This document shows positions 37,854 to 45,800 of a stretch of 45,827 bases of DNA, piece after piece. The notes beneath the pieces are model-generated. The model did no database searches. It was not told the DNA's origin and was given only the letters and a program-made list of their open reading frames with translations. Numbering within the stretch: the first letter of the stretch is position 1; every line of letters begins with the position of its first letter. Source of the DNA: Bacteroidales bacterium (GTDB taxonomy: Bacteria > Bacteroidota > Bacteroidia > Bacteroidales > Marinilabiliaceae); the NCBI GenBank assembly GCA_017417385.1, contig JAFPZF010000048.1:1-45827 (forward strand). Reading direction: 5' to 3'. The translations under genes and the position numbers were made by a program.

Positions 37854-38576
37854 TTATTGTAGATACGGGCGCAGCTGCTCCTTGGTTATCCTGTTCTCGT
37901 ATATTGCCTTGCCGACGATGACTGACGGGACTCCCGCCTCCTCCAGCGCCTCGACGTCTCCGATGCTCCCGACGCCTCCACTGGCAATGAGGTATATGCC
38001 CTCGATCTCCGCTATCATCTTCTTGTAGAGCTCGACTGCCGGCCCCGCTAACATACCGTCCCTGCTGATGTCGGTGCAGATGACTTTCTTCAGCCCCTTC
38101 GAGAGGTAGCCGCCGACGAATGGGATGAGGTCTTGCGTTGACGTCTCTGTCCACCCCGTGACTGCTATCTTGCCCTCCTTGGCATCAGCTCCGAGGATTA
38201 TGCGCTCGCTGCCGTATTTCTCTATCCACGTATTGAACTCCGCCGGGTTCTTGACGGCTATGCTGCCGCCCGTGACCATCGCCGCCCCACTCTCGAAGGC
38301 TATGTGGAGGTCTTCCGAGGTCTTCAGCCCACCTCCGAAATCGACTGTGAGGTCTGTCTTTGTGCATATCACCTCGAGGACTTTGTGGTTGACTATGTGA
38401 CCCGCCTTTGCCCCGTCGAGATCGACGACATGCAGGCGCCTGACACCCCAGTCAGCGAACATCTTCGCGACCTCCGAGGGATGCTCGTTATATACTTTCT
38501 TGGTGTCATAGTCGCCCTTGCTGAGACGGACACAACGCGCACCGATAATGTCTATTGCTGGAACTATCTCTATCAT
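37854..38576 (-). CDS. hisA: Phosphoribosylformimino-AICAR isomerase (HisA)
   Basis: The 240-residue TIM barrel has the catalytic D9 in VPAIDI and the second Asp in CTDISRDGM. Phosphate-binding motifs are DFGGGLK and ASGGVGS. It isomerises ProFAR to PRFAR in histidine synthesis. No other his gene is present nearby in the window: its downstream partner is folE, so it appears detached from a canonical his operon. IIGARCVRL replaces the more usual IIDGKCVRL. Upstream is the fumarase terminator. Confidence 0.95.
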   Translation of the reverse strand: MIEIVPAIDIIGARCVRLSKGDYDTKKVYNEHPSEVAKMFADWGVRRLHVVDLDGAKAGHIVNHKVLEVICTKTDLTVDFGGGLKTSEDLHIAFESGAAMVTGGSIAVKNPAEFNTWIEKYGSERIILGADAKEGKIAVTGWTETSTQDLIPFVGGYLSKGLKKVICTDISRDGMLAGPAVELYKKMIAEIEGIYLIASGGVGSIGDVEALEEAGVPSVIVGKAIYENRITKEQLRPYLQ

Positions 38577-38638
38577 CTTGACCTAATATGGAGTGTGAAA
38601 GTATAAAAAATTGGGGAGGTGGCAAAGTGTGTGACGCG

Positions 38639-38674
38639 AAAAAGAAAACGGGGCAAGTCTTGCTCTCGCCCCGT
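38639..38674 (-). terminator. Terminator of the fumarase gene
   Basis: Minus-strand stem ACGGGGC / GCCCCGT (38674-38668 and 38654-38648) with a 13-base loop, followed by TTTTCTTTTT. Confidence 0.85.
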
Positions 38675-38702
38675 CCCCTGTTATCCTTTGTCTAAATGGC
38701 TC

Positions 38703-40307
38703 TTAGAACTCCTTGAAGAAGTCGTTGCCCTTGTCGTCGACGAGGAGGAACGCCGGGAAGTCCTCAACGTAGATCTCTCTCACCGCCTCCATGCCGAGCT
38801 CCTCGAAGTCTACGACCTTGATGGACTTGATGCTGTTCTTCGCCAGTATCGCTGCCGGACCACCGATAGAGCCGAGGTAGAATCCGCCATGCTTCTGGCA
38901 TGCGTCGGTCACCTGCTGAGTCCTGTTGCCCTTCGCGACCATGATCATGCTGCCGCCGAGGCTCTGGAACCTATCGACGTACGGGTCCATTCTCTGCGCC
39001 GTCGTCGGACCAAACGAGCCCGATGGCATGCCCTTCGGGGTCTTCGCCGGACCAGCATAATATACTGGGTGGTTCTTGAAATACTCTGGCATTGGCTTGC
39101 CCTCGTCGAGCATCTGGTTAATCCTCTGGTGCGCTATGTCCCTCGCTACTATCAACGTACCCGTCAGGCTGAAGCGTGTCTTCACCGGATACTTCGAGAG
39201 CTCCTTGCAGACTTCTGCCATAGGCCTGTCTATGTTCAGCTTGACTGCCGGCTTCATGTTCGGAGCCTCGCTCGGGAGGAAGCGTGCCGGGTTCTTCTCG
39301 AGCTTCTCGAGGAAGATGCCGTCAGCCGTGATCTTCGCCTTGATGTTCCTGTCCGCACTGCAGCTGACTCCTATGCCGACCGGGCAAGATGCTGCATGCC
39401 TGCTGAGCCTGATGACCTTCACGTCGTGGATGTAGTACTTGCCACCGAACTGTGCACCGATGCCATAGCCTCTGCAGATCTTCATGACGCGCTCCTCCCA
39501 CTCGAGGTCCCTGAACGCCTGTCCGCCCTCGTTGCCCTCCGTCGGGAGATTGTCATAGTAGCCGGTAGACGCCTTCTTGACTGTCGCAAGGTTGGTCTCT
39601 GCCGACGTGCCACCGATGACGATGGCAAGGTGATATGGTGGGCATGCTGCCGTGCCGAGGGTCTTGATCTTCTCGACGAGGAACTTCTGGAGGTTCTCCT
39701 CTGTCAAGAGGGCCTTCGTCTGCTGGAAGAGGTATGTCTTGTTGGCTGAGCCGCCACCCTTCGTGACGAACATGAAGTGATACTCGTCACCATCTACTGC
39801 ATACAGGTCTGTCTGCGCCGGCAGGTTGTTGCCCGTGTTCTTCTCCTCAAACATGCTCTTCGCGACAACCTGCGAGTAGCGGAGGTTCCTCTCCTGATAT
39901 GTCTCCCAGATGCCCTTCCAGAGGTGCTCCTCGTCGTGTCCGCCTGTCCAGACGTTCTCGCCCTTCTTGCCGATGACTATGGCCGTGCCAGTGTCCTGGC
40001 ATGTCGGGAGCTCGCCCTCTGCTGCTACTACCTGGTTCATGAGCATCGTGTGAGCTACGAACCTGTCATTGTCGCTCGCCTCCGGATCCTCGAGGATGTT
40101 TCGCAACTTCTGCAGGTGCGCCGGACGGAGATAGAAGGATACGTCCGTAAACGCCCTCTTCGCCAGAAACTCGAGGCCCTTGGGGTCTATCTTCAGTATT
40201 CGCCTGCCGTCCACCTCTATCGTGGAGACATAGTCCTTGCTTATCAGTTCATACTCTGTGTCGTCACGCAGTATGTTGAACGTCTTGGTGTACTTGAACT
40301 CTGCCAT
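38703..40307 (-). CDS. fumA: Fumarate hydratase, class I (iron-sulfur)
   Basis: The start at 40307 ([10 protein letters not shown]) gives 534 residues, the size of class I two-domain fumarases. The N-terminal domain contains [14 protein letters not shown] with a cluster Cys. [16 protein letters not shown] and [14 protein letters not shown] come later. The C-terminal domain has [22 protein letters not shown] in short pieces and [13 protein letters not shown]. It hydrates fumarate to malate using a [4Fe-4S] cluster and is oxygen-sensitive, fitting an anaerobe. The in-frame extension to 40364 crosses the promoter and is rejected. Single-gene unit with promoter and terminator. Confidence 0.96.
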   Translation of the reverse strand: MAEFKYTKTFNILRDDTEYELISKDYVSTIEVDGRRILKIDPKGLEFLAKRAFTDVSFYLRPAHLQKLRNILEDPEASDNDRFVAHTMLMNQVVAAEGELPTCQDTGTAIVIGKKGENVWTGGHDEEHLWKGIWETYQERNLRYSQVVAKSMFEEKNTGNNLPAQTDLYAVDGDEYHFMFVTKGGGSANKTYLFQQTKALLTEENLQKFLVEKIKTLGTAACPPYHLAIVIGGTSAETNLATVKKASTGYYDNLPTEGNEGGQAFRDLEWEERVMKICRGYGIGAQFGGKYYIHDVKVIRLSRHAASCPVGIGVSCSADRNIKAKITADGIFLEKLEKNPARFLPSEAPNMKPAVKLNIDRPMAEVCKELSKYPVKTRFSLTGTLIVARDIAHQRINQMLDEGKPMPEYFKNHPVYYAGPAKTPKGMPSGSFGPTTAQRMDPYVDRFQSLGGSMIMVAKGNRTQQVTDACQKHGGFYLGSIGGPAAILAKNSIKSIKVVDFEELGMEAVREIYVEDFPAFLLVDDKGNDFFKEF

Positions 40308-40333
40308 GTTATTCAGTTGTAGTATTCTGATTG

Positions 40334-40364
40334 TAAAGTTAGTGGATATAGGGCAAAGGAACAA
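40334..40364 (-). promoter_or_regulatory. Promoter of the fumarase gene
   Basis: On the minus strand TTG (40364-40362), a 20-base spacer, then TAACTTTA (40341-40334), one base from TAnnTTTG. The predicted start is about 20 bases before the ATG. Confidence 0.6.
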
Positions 40365-40419
40365 ACGACATCTTATAAATTCTTGCTGTCCGCCGAACGA
40401 TAATGCCTCTTCTTTCCCT

Positions 40420-40458
40420 CCGACGATTCTGACGACTCCGACGATTCCGACCCTTCTC
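40420..40458. repeat. GACGAYTCC minisatellite, dispersed copy
   Basis: CCGACGATTCTGACGACTC followed by CGACGATTCCGACCC repeats the 9-base unit seen at about 19411-19530 and 19655-19745, 20 kb away. Confidence 0.7.
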
Positions 40459-40475
40459 CCTCCTTCTATTCCCTT

Positions 40476-40658
40476 CTATTCCCTCCCTATCGAGACTCTT
40501 CTCGTCTCCTGACTGCTATCCCATGCACCTTCCTCGCAAACTCCCGCCGACTTCACCACCGTCCGCTCTATCATCTCATACTCCACCTTCCTCGTCGCCG
40601 AGTTCTGCCTTCCCAATATCTCCGCCAGCTCTCGGTTATCCCTACGAAATGTCTCCAC
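40476..40658 (-). CDS. Doubtful short ORF or gene relic, 60 codons
   Basis: A GTG-initiated frame with an amphipathic, ordinary amino-acid composition (RDNRELAEILGRQNSATRK). No recognised domain and no convincing promoter. It lies 36 bases downstream of the gene ending at 40695. It might be a remnant of a longer coding sequence or chance. Confidence 0.25.
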   Translation of the reverse strand: METFRRDNRELAEILGRQNSATRKVEYEMIERTVVKSAGVCEEGAWDSSQETRRVSIGRE

Positions 40659-40694
40659 GCCATAACGTGCCGGCTGCCGCGAACAAGAATCCTC

Positions 40695-41177
40695 TCAACT
40701 GAACTGTGTCCATCTGTATACCTCCTGTCTGTCAAACACCTTCCGCCCCGCTGCCCTGTCTACCTGCTGAGCAACTTCATACCATTCAAACTTCAACCCT
40801 GAAATCCCGTACTCCTTTTTGGCACCTCGCATGGTTTCCACCACTAAAATCGGATTGATAATCTTATAATATACTATGTAGCACCTCTTCACACTATTCC
40901 ACCCCATCTTCCACGTTGTCGTCGCTATCCCATTCTTGTCAATCACCACTCGCCTGTCTTTTCTCGTCCTCTCTATCAAACATCCCAATATAAGCACAAA
41001 CACCATAACCATAATGGGAACCAACACCATTATTCCATTAAATGCAACAAATACCACGAGCCCAACCATCCACAAAATCCATAACACAGTCCTCCATTTG
41101 GCTCTCTCTCTGTCATATTCTATCACCATTGTCTCTATCGTCTCCTCTTCCTTCGTCTCTATTCTTTCTGCTTCCAT
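40695..41177 (-). CDS. Hypothetical membrane protein with PH-like C-terminal part
   Basis: 160 residues. The polar N-terminus has acidic repeats (ETKEEETIET). Two hydrophobic segments lie at about 28-46 and 49-68 (VLWILWMVGLVVFVAF, LVPIMVMVFVLILG). The cytosolic part has DKNGIATTTWKMGWNSV and a Tyr-rich strand, resembling the bacterial PH-like domains of small two-span membrane proteins. Function is unknown. Its AT content is higher than in the housekeeping region. No clear promoter was found. Confidence 0.65.
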   Translation of the reverse strand: MEAERIETKEEETIETMVIEYDRERAKWRTVLWILWMVGLVVFVAFNGIMVLVPIMVMVFVLILGCLIERTRKDRRVVIDKNGIATTTWKMGWNSVKRCYIVYYKIINPILVVETMRGAKKEYGISGLKFEWYEVAQQVDRAAGRKVFDRQEVYRWTQFS

Positions 41178-41298
41178 ATCCTCGACTTTTTTTGAATTTG
41201 TGCATATCTTGCACCTTCAGACTTTATTATTTCCGCTGCTTCCCCTCCAACCAATGCTCAAAGCACTGCTTGATTGTCCGCTCCGCCTTAACATATTC

Positions 41299-42120
41299 TT
41301 ACCTCCTCCCAAACTCATACGAGTACGAGAAGTAAAACGCAGACAACACCTCGTCACAACTCTTCCAGCGACCATAGGTAAAGCTATACTCGTCGACTTT
41401 CGTGCTTATCCTCTCTATTCCCATCGCCATATTGTGCCTTTTGACCCTTACACCTGCCATCAACGCAAAATACCCTCCCTCGAGGTTATTCCATCCATGA
41501 CCTACCCTACAGTCCAAGAATGGAGATACGGCCTTCTTTAGGAAGTCCACCCTCCCGTCCAAAAACAGTGTCAGCATGTTTAACGACACCACCTCCGTCT
41601 CATTACTCGAAACATACCTCTCGACTCCCATTCCCTCCGACTGCAACCCCAATCCTAGATACAAAGCATGATTGAACTGGAATCCATGTGAGGTATAAAA
41701 TGTGCATACTGCCCTATGTTCAAAGACATCATCAAGCGCTAACCCAAAACAACCTCCGACAAATCCTCGCCACCCCTTCGTCGGCCATCGTCCATTGCTA
41801 GCTGCCGGATCATACGTATCCTCTTTTAGATCCCCCGCTATCCTAATCGGCTTGACGACACTTCTCTCTTCCCCGCCCTTACCCGTTGCCTCCTTCACCA
41901 TCTTGTTGATATCTGACTTCTTATAGACGAATACGTTCCCATCGTCCGTCTCCACTACTACCTTCTCGTCCGAATTGTTCGTCACTTGACCCCTTATGAC
42001 ACTCCCATTCTTCATGTACACCACATCCCTCTGCGTCTGAGCCATCACCGCAACGTCCACAAGCAGAGCAGCTACAATCAGCACACTCCTAATTCTCTTA
42101 AGTGAGATTCTCTTTTTCAT
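41299..42120 (-). CDS. Exported protein, probable outer-membrane beta-barrel
   Basis: The ATG at 42120 (MKKRISLKRIRSV) gives 273 residues. Residues 1-28 form a signal peptide ending near AVMAQ. Next comes a short segment DVVYMKNGSVIRGQV-TNNSDEKVVVET typical of Bacteroidota exported proteins. From about residue 115 onward there are alternating polar/aromatic strands ending SYEFGRR, with a C-terminal aromatic pattern consistent with a small barrel. A TAATTTTG box lies 30-37 bases upstream of the start. Function is unknown, and a porin-like or adhesin role is only an inference. Confidence 0.7.
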   Translation of the reverse strand: MKKRISLKRIRSVLIVAALLVDVAVMAQTQRDVVYMKNGSVIRGQVTNNSDEKVVVETDDGNVFVYKKSDINKMVKEATGKGGEERSVVKPIRIAGDLKEDTYDPAASNGRWPTKGWRGFVGGCFGLALDDVFEHRAVCTFYTSHGFQFNHALYLGLGLQSEGMGVERYVSSNETEVVSLNMLTLFLDGRVDFLKKAVSPFLDCRVGHGWNNLEGGYFALMAGVRVKRHNMAMGIERISTKVDEYSFTYGRWKSCDEVLSAFYFSYSYEFGRR

Positions 42121-42149
42121 AGTTTCACAGTCGCCATTATGTTTCTTCA

Positions 42150-42157
42150 CAAAATTA
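42150..42157 (-). promoter_or_regulatory. Possible -7 element for the exported protein gene
   Basis: The minus strand reads TAATTTTG, matching TAnnTTTG, 30 bases before the ATG at 42120. No TTG lies at the expected distance. Confidence 0.4.
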
Positions 42158-42255
42158 TACATTTCTCCCGATTCTCCTTCACCTTCCTATACTTTGCTTA
42201 CGACTATTACAGTGCCCGTCATTGTCTGAAGTTGTCTGAACTTCTCCAAAACAGC

Positions 42256-42289
42256 AATAAAAATACCGTTGCAACATTTGTCACAACGG
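42256..42289 (-). terminator. Terminator of the second Rpn-family gene
   Basis: Minus-strand stem CCGTTG (42289-42284) with CAACGG (42271-42266), extended by weaker inner pairing, followed by ATTTTTATT. About 29 bases after the stop. Confidence 0.75.
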
Positions 42290-42317
42290 CATTATATGAT
42301 ATTCAAAACCAAGTCTA

Positions 42318-43211
42318 TCACAATCCTTCCACCTCTTCCCTCGTCAGCCCTGTCATCTCGACAATGCCCTCCACGTCCATTCCCTTCCCCTTCAACTTCT
42401 TTGCTATCTCTATCTTTTCTTCCTTACGCCCTTCTTCTCGTCCCTCTTTCCTCCCTTTCTCCATACCTATTGCCTCTCCTTCTTCTCTTCCCTCTTTCCT
42501 CGACTCCTCCAATGCTGTCTTCTCTGTACTCACATTCAACCAATACTCCTTGTACGCCTCACGCTCTCCTGGCGTAAACGCCGATTCTCTGACAAGTTGC
42601 AACGCCTGGTATATCTCCTCATTCTCAAGCATTTCCTGCTCTACGTTGTCCGTCTCTTCGTCTATCTGCGTAAGGAATTTCAGCCACAACTCCTTCATCT
42701 TCTTCTCGCCCTTGTCCGACGGCCTATATTTCGGAAGCTCTATGAAGATTAAGGATAGGTTTGTCCTGATATCATCCGTGTGATTCTTGTTCACGACATA
42801 AAACTCCTGCATATACCCGTCGTCTCCTTTATACGAGAACGCCCTGTCGTTCACCAACGTCAACGCATATACATCCTTCAACTCCCCAAACGACGCTCCC
42901 TTCACTAGCTGGTTGCAGTACGCAGCCGCAGCACTGAACAATGTCCTGGCAAAGTAATATGTCTTCCAGAAAGACTGCATCTCGACGAGAAACTGACGCC
43001 CCTTGTTGTCCGTACACCTCACGTCAACTATGGAGTACTTCTTCGCCTCTGTCTCCGGTATCGTCTCGCTCGACGCGTACTCCACCTCCTCTATCGTCAT
43101 CCCCTCCGGCAACGGCAACAACGCATTAAGCAGGCTCTTGACCAGATTCTTATGCTGGCCAAACACCTTCTTGAACGTCAAGTCTGTCTTCGGGTCCAAA
43201 TATCTCGCCAT
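42318..43211 (-). CDS. Rpn-family PD-(D/E)XK nuclease / recombination-promoting protein (copy 2)
   Basis: The start at 43211 gives MARYLDPKTDLTFKKVFGQH and 297 residues. Core residues fall at the same places as in copy 1: D63 (YSIVDVRC), E77 and Q79 (QFLVEMQ). The tail again has RKEGREEG repeats, and a closing MTGLTREEVEGL parallels MVTGLTEEEIERL of copy 1. A longer upstream frame overlaps the promoter and is rejected. Promoter and terminator are visible, so this copy looks expressed and intact. No flanking inverted repeats are seen. Confidence 0.9.
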   Translation of the reverse strand: MARYLDPKTDLTFKKVFGQHKNLVKSLLNALLPLPEGMTIEEVEYASSETIPETEAKKYSIVDVRCTDNKGRQFLVEMQSFWKTYYFARTLFSAAAAYCNQLVKGASFGELKDVYALTLVNDRAFSYKGDDGYMQEFYVVNKNHTDDIRTNLSLIFIELPKYRPSDKGEKKMKELWLKFLTQIDEETDNVEQEMLENEEIYQALQLVRESAFTPGEREAYKEYWLNVSTEKTALEESRKEGREEGEAIGMEKGRKEGREEGRKEEKIEIAKKLKGKGMDVEGIVEMTGLTREEVEGL

Positions 43212-43246
43212 ATCACTTCCCTTTCTGCTATTCGCTTTTGTCTTCT

Positions 43247-43277
43247 CAAAGTTACTCATTTTTCCCTTTCCCCGCAC
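43247..43277 (-). promoter_or_regulatory. Promoter of Rpn copy 2
   Basis: On the minus strand GTG (43277-43275, one base from TTG), a 20-base spacer, then TAACTTTG (43254-43247). The predicted start is about 25 bases before the ATG. Confidence 0.6.
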
Positions 43278-43349
43278 CTCTCCCCCATTTTTGCTCCTCC
43301 TATTGCCTATGCCGCTCACCTTAACCTACTCTTATCCAAACTCAACCGT

Positions 43350-43547
43350 CTATTTCTCTGCTGCGTGGCGAGATATGTACTCGTCATAAAGACTATCAAG
43401 CCGCGAGGAATGTATATAACCGCCTTCGCATATTACCCCTTTCCCGTCAACAGTAAAGTCGATCTTCACCCAGCCATTAGCCCCATACTGGCCCCACACC
43501 ATATCACCATCGTTTATTGTTCTCAAAACTGGCGACTTTCCGTCTGC
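43350..43547 (-). pseudogene. 3' remnant of an SH3-domain protein, in frame after the rhuM stop
   Basis: Directly after the rhuM TGA the same frame stays open for 65 codons to a TAG. It encodes ADGKSPVLRTINDGD, GANGWVKI and GGYIHSSRL, the pattern of the second half of a bacterial SH3 domain (GWVKI, GYIHSSRL). The first strands of an SH3 domain and any start codon are missing. It is most simply the 3' end of a broken gene. A read-through extension of RhuM is less likely but possible. Confidence 0.6.
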
Positions 43548-44564
43548 TCATCCTTCTCCCCTTCCTCCGTTCAGTCTTCTTACTTCCTTATCGAAGTCCG
43601 AGTCTATCTTCTGAGTCTTATTGAATATGTCATATTCGCTCTCAGCCTTGATCTTGGCTTCTGCAGCCGTGACGTGTCCTTTGTCCGGCAGAATCTTGTA
43701 GTCGTTGAAAGTAAGAAACTTGTCTACACTCGCTGCAAACTGCTCCATGTTGAATACGTTGTGGCGTTCTATTTGGCGTTCTATGTAGTCGAAATACGAT
43801 GATACCGCACGCTCCAACTGGTGTATTTCATCCTGTTGTAGATAGTTCTTTGCAATAGAGACGTCGCTCTTCAAGATACGCCCGTCGGGAGCATTCTTCC
43901 ATGTCTGCAATCCCATGTGCTCTCTGGTATGGTCGGCATTGTTGTAGACAATCTCCGCTGCCGTTTGCCCAGTTATCGCGTAATGGAATCGGTTCTGAAT
44001 CATAGCGTAGAAGTCGTGCGTGGTTGAGGCGTTTTTGTCGTAGTCAGTGCTGCACTCGGCGTATATATCAGTAATCTGCTGCCAGATGCGCCGTTCGCTC
44101 GCACGGATCGAGCGTACCCTTTCGAGCAACTCTCTGAAATAGTCGACGCCAAAGACTGCCGTGCCTTGCTTTAGCCTGTCGTCGTCAAGGACGAACCCCT
44201 TCTTTATGTATTCATTGAGAATCTTTGTCGCCCACTGCCGGAACTTTGTCGCACGAGCCGATGAAACACGGTAGCCAACAGAGATTATGACATCGAGATT
44301 GTAAAAATCCACCTCCTCGGTGACTTCTCCTCGAACACCTCTGTTCACGACAGTTGCAATTTTTGCAACTGTCGTATCTTTCGATAGCTCGCCCTCCTTG
44401 TAGATGTTTGCAATATGCCTACTTATGCCTGATTTGTCAACTCCAAACAGCTGTGCCATCGCCTTTTGCGTGCACCATACTGTTTCGTCTTTTACGACGA
44501 CTTGCACCTTCCCTTCCTCTTCGGGTAGGCTATAAAGTAGGAATTGTATCTCCTTGTTGCTCAT
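43548..44564 (-). CDS. rhuM: RhuM family protein
   Basis: 338 residues. The N-terminal half has a DNA-binding-like segment CTQKAMAQLFGVDKSGISRHI (in two helices, about 31-51). The RhuM signature VDFYNLDVIISVGYRVSSARATKFRQWA follows across about 86-113. The C-terminal half contains the Fic-like/phage-associated segment with HTREHMGLQTWK, FDYIERQIE and DKGHVTAAEAKIKAESEYD. RhuM was named from Salmonella pathogenicity island 3. The family occurs on islands and phages in many bacteria and its function is unsettled. Both ends are flanked by gene relics: an overlapping 43-codon frame upstream, an SH3 remnant downstream. Confidence 0.92.
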   Translation of the reverse strand: MSNKEIQFLLYSLPEEEGKVQVVVKDETVWCTQKAMAQLFGVDKSGISRHIANIYKEGELSKDTTVAKIATVVNRGVRGEVTEEVDFYNLDVIISVGYRVSSARATKFRQWATKILNEYIKKGFVLDDDRLKQGTAVFGVDYFRELLERVRSIRASERRIWQQITDIYAECSTDYDKNASTTHDFYAMIQNRFHYAITGQTAAEIVYNNADHTREHMGLQTWKNAPDGRILKSDVSIAKNYLQQDEIHQLERAVSSYFDYIERQIERHNVFNMEQFAASVDKFLTFNDYKILPDKGHVTAAEAKIKAESEYDIFNKTQKIDSDFDKEVRRLNGGRGEG

Positions 44565-44692
44565 CTTATTCCCCTGATGTTGTGTTGAACTTCTGTCAGT
44601 ATCTTTGTCACAGCTTCAAACGCCTCTATATCATCAATATATGTATTCCCGTTTACACGGATATAATGCAACCGGCGCTTGCTCTCTGGTAT
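44561..44692 (-). pseudogene. 3' relic of a gene overlapping the rhuM start
   Basis: A 43-codon open frame without ATG ends in a TGA that overlaps the rhuM ATG (ATGA). It reads SKRRLHYIRVNGNTYID, then DIEAFEAVTKILTEVQ. The ATGA overlap is typical of coupled operon genes, so this may be the tail of a former upstream partner of rhuM. The family is not recognised. Confidence 0.35.
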
Positions 44693-45045
44693 TTATATTG
44701 AAATTTGCCATATCTAAAGTAGGAGTTGTTGAGTCCATGTCTGCACGAGGACAATAGAAACGAATCTCTGCCAACAGGCTCTTCCCTCTCATAAGAGATG
44801 GAAATTTACAAATTTCCCCCGATTAGTAGCGTATATGCGCTTCAGAATTTGTTCCATCACTATTCTATCGCGTTTCATCTTACCAGTTCCATTCCCTTCC
44901 CATGCCTTCCGGGTTATACCTCTATTAGACTTGATATATATTTTCTTCACTTTTCAGCCCCGTCCACCCTCCCACAATACGTGTATTATTCTCCGAAAGC
45001 TACTACATTTGCCACTACGAAATCGACACTTTCCTCCACAAAACC
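44565..45045. other. Degenerate intergenic region between rhuM and the DUF5131 gene
   Basis: It holds the relic frame at 44561-44692. Further short frames on the minus strand (for example one starting MKRDRIVMEQILKRI near 44880) break off within 30 codons. The DUF5131 promoter is at its right end. It looks like decayed coding sequence. Confidence 0.5.
44981..45011 (+). promoter_or_regulatory. Promoter of the DUF5131 gene
   Basis: GTG at 44981-44983 (one base from TTG), a 20-base spacer, TACATTTG at 45004-45011. The ATG is 34 bases downstream. Confidence 0.6.
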
Positions 45046-45717
45046 ATGTCAGAGCACTGGGAAATATACGCCGATTGGAATCCGTGGCACGGCTGCACCA
45101 AGGTGAGCCCCGGATGCAAGTTCTGCTACGTCTACCGGCAGGACGCCATGTATGGCAGCGACATATCAAGCAGCCTCTGCCGTAAGACCGCCAACTTCAA
45201 CCTGCCCGTAAAACGCAAAAGGGATAAGTCCTACAAGATCGAGAGCGGCAAAATCGTCTTCACCTGCTTCACATCAGACTTCCTTCTATCCGACGCCGAC
45301 CCCTGGCGCCCGGAATGTTGGCAGATGATGAGGGAACGCTCCGACCTGTATTTCTACTTCTTCACAAAACGCATCGACCGTTTCATGGACTGCCTCCCTC
45401 CCGACTGGGGCGACGGCTACGACAACGTCCTCGTCGGCTGCACCGTCGAGAACCAGCAGATGGCCGACTACCGCCTACCCATATTCCTCTCACTGCCTAT
45501 CAAGCACAAGAGCATCATCATCGCCCCCATGCTGTCCGACGTCGACATCTCCCGATACCTCTCCCCGCAGATTGAGGAGGTCGCCGTCAGTGGCGAGTCC
45601 GGCGTCTTCGCACACCCCTGCAATTTCGACTGGATCCTCCACGTCCGCCAGCAGTGCATCGACCACGACATCGCCTTCCGCTTCCATTCTGAGTTTTCCC
45701 ATAAACTTTACCTATAA
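45046..45717 (+). CDS. DUF5131 family protein (phage Gp37/Gp68-like, Cys cluster)
   Basis: 223 residues. WNPWHGCTKVSPGCKFCYVYR carries C17, C24 and C27, a radical-SAM-like cysteine cluster typical of DUF5131. Family segments KTANFNLPVKRKR, TCFTSDFLLSDADPWR, FFTKRIDRF, WGDGYDNV, CTVENQQMADYRLP and SGESG follow in order. Members occur on phages and mobile islands, and their reaction is unknown. The C-terminus reads FRFHSEFSHKLYL and stops, whereas I recall relatives having a longer tail after a QTGA-like segment, so it may be shortened or diverged. It has its own promoter. Confidence 0.85.
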   Translation: MSEHWEIYADWNPWHGCTKVSPGCKFCYVYRQDAMYGSDISSSLCRKTANFNLPVKRKRDKSYKIESGKIVFTCFTSDFLLSDADPWRPECWQMMRERSDLYFYFFTKRIDRFMDCLPPDWGDGYDNVLVGCTVENQQMADYRLPIFLSLPIKHKSIIIAPMLSDVDISRYLSPQIEEVAVSGESGVFAHPCNFDWILHVRQQCIDHDIAFRFHSEFSHKLYL

Positions 45718-45750
45718 TTCATAAATAACATAAAATTAACATATTAACAC

Positions 45751-45781
45751 TTGCACATGTCAATTATTATAAGTACATTTG
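45751..45781 (+). promoter_or_regulatory. Promoter of the gene at the right edge
   Basis: TTG at 45751-45753, a 20-base spacer, TACATTTG at 45774-45781: a full match to TTG-N19/20-TAnnTTTG. The -7 box lies inside the palindrome 45763-45794. Confidence 0.75.
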
Positions 45782-45794
45782 TACCTATAATAAT
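45763..45794. promoter_or_regulatory. Near-perfect palindrome, candidate operator
   Basis: Left arm ATTATTATAAGTAC (45763-45776), spacer ATTT, right arm GTACCTATAATAAT (45781-45794): 13 of 14 positions are complementary. It covers the -7 box and the expected start site and ends 6 bases before the ATG at 45801, as expected for an autoregulated repressor site. Confidence 0.65.
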
Positions 45795-45800
45795 ACAAGC

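Larger units (their letters stand above)
40308..40694. other. Mostly gene-free region with a short repeat and a doubtful ORF
   Basis: It contains the fumarase promoter, a GACGAYTCC-type repeat at about 40420-40458 like the one at 19.4-19.75 kb, TTCTATTCCC duplicated near 40466-40485, and a doubtful 60-codon frame. Nothing else is recognised. Confidence 0.55.

Noticed and set aside
42215-42245. Repeated TTGTCTGAA words upstream of the exported-protein gene
   Set aside because: Only two imperfect copies with no symmetry or promoter context; too little to call an operator or a CRISPR-like repeat.
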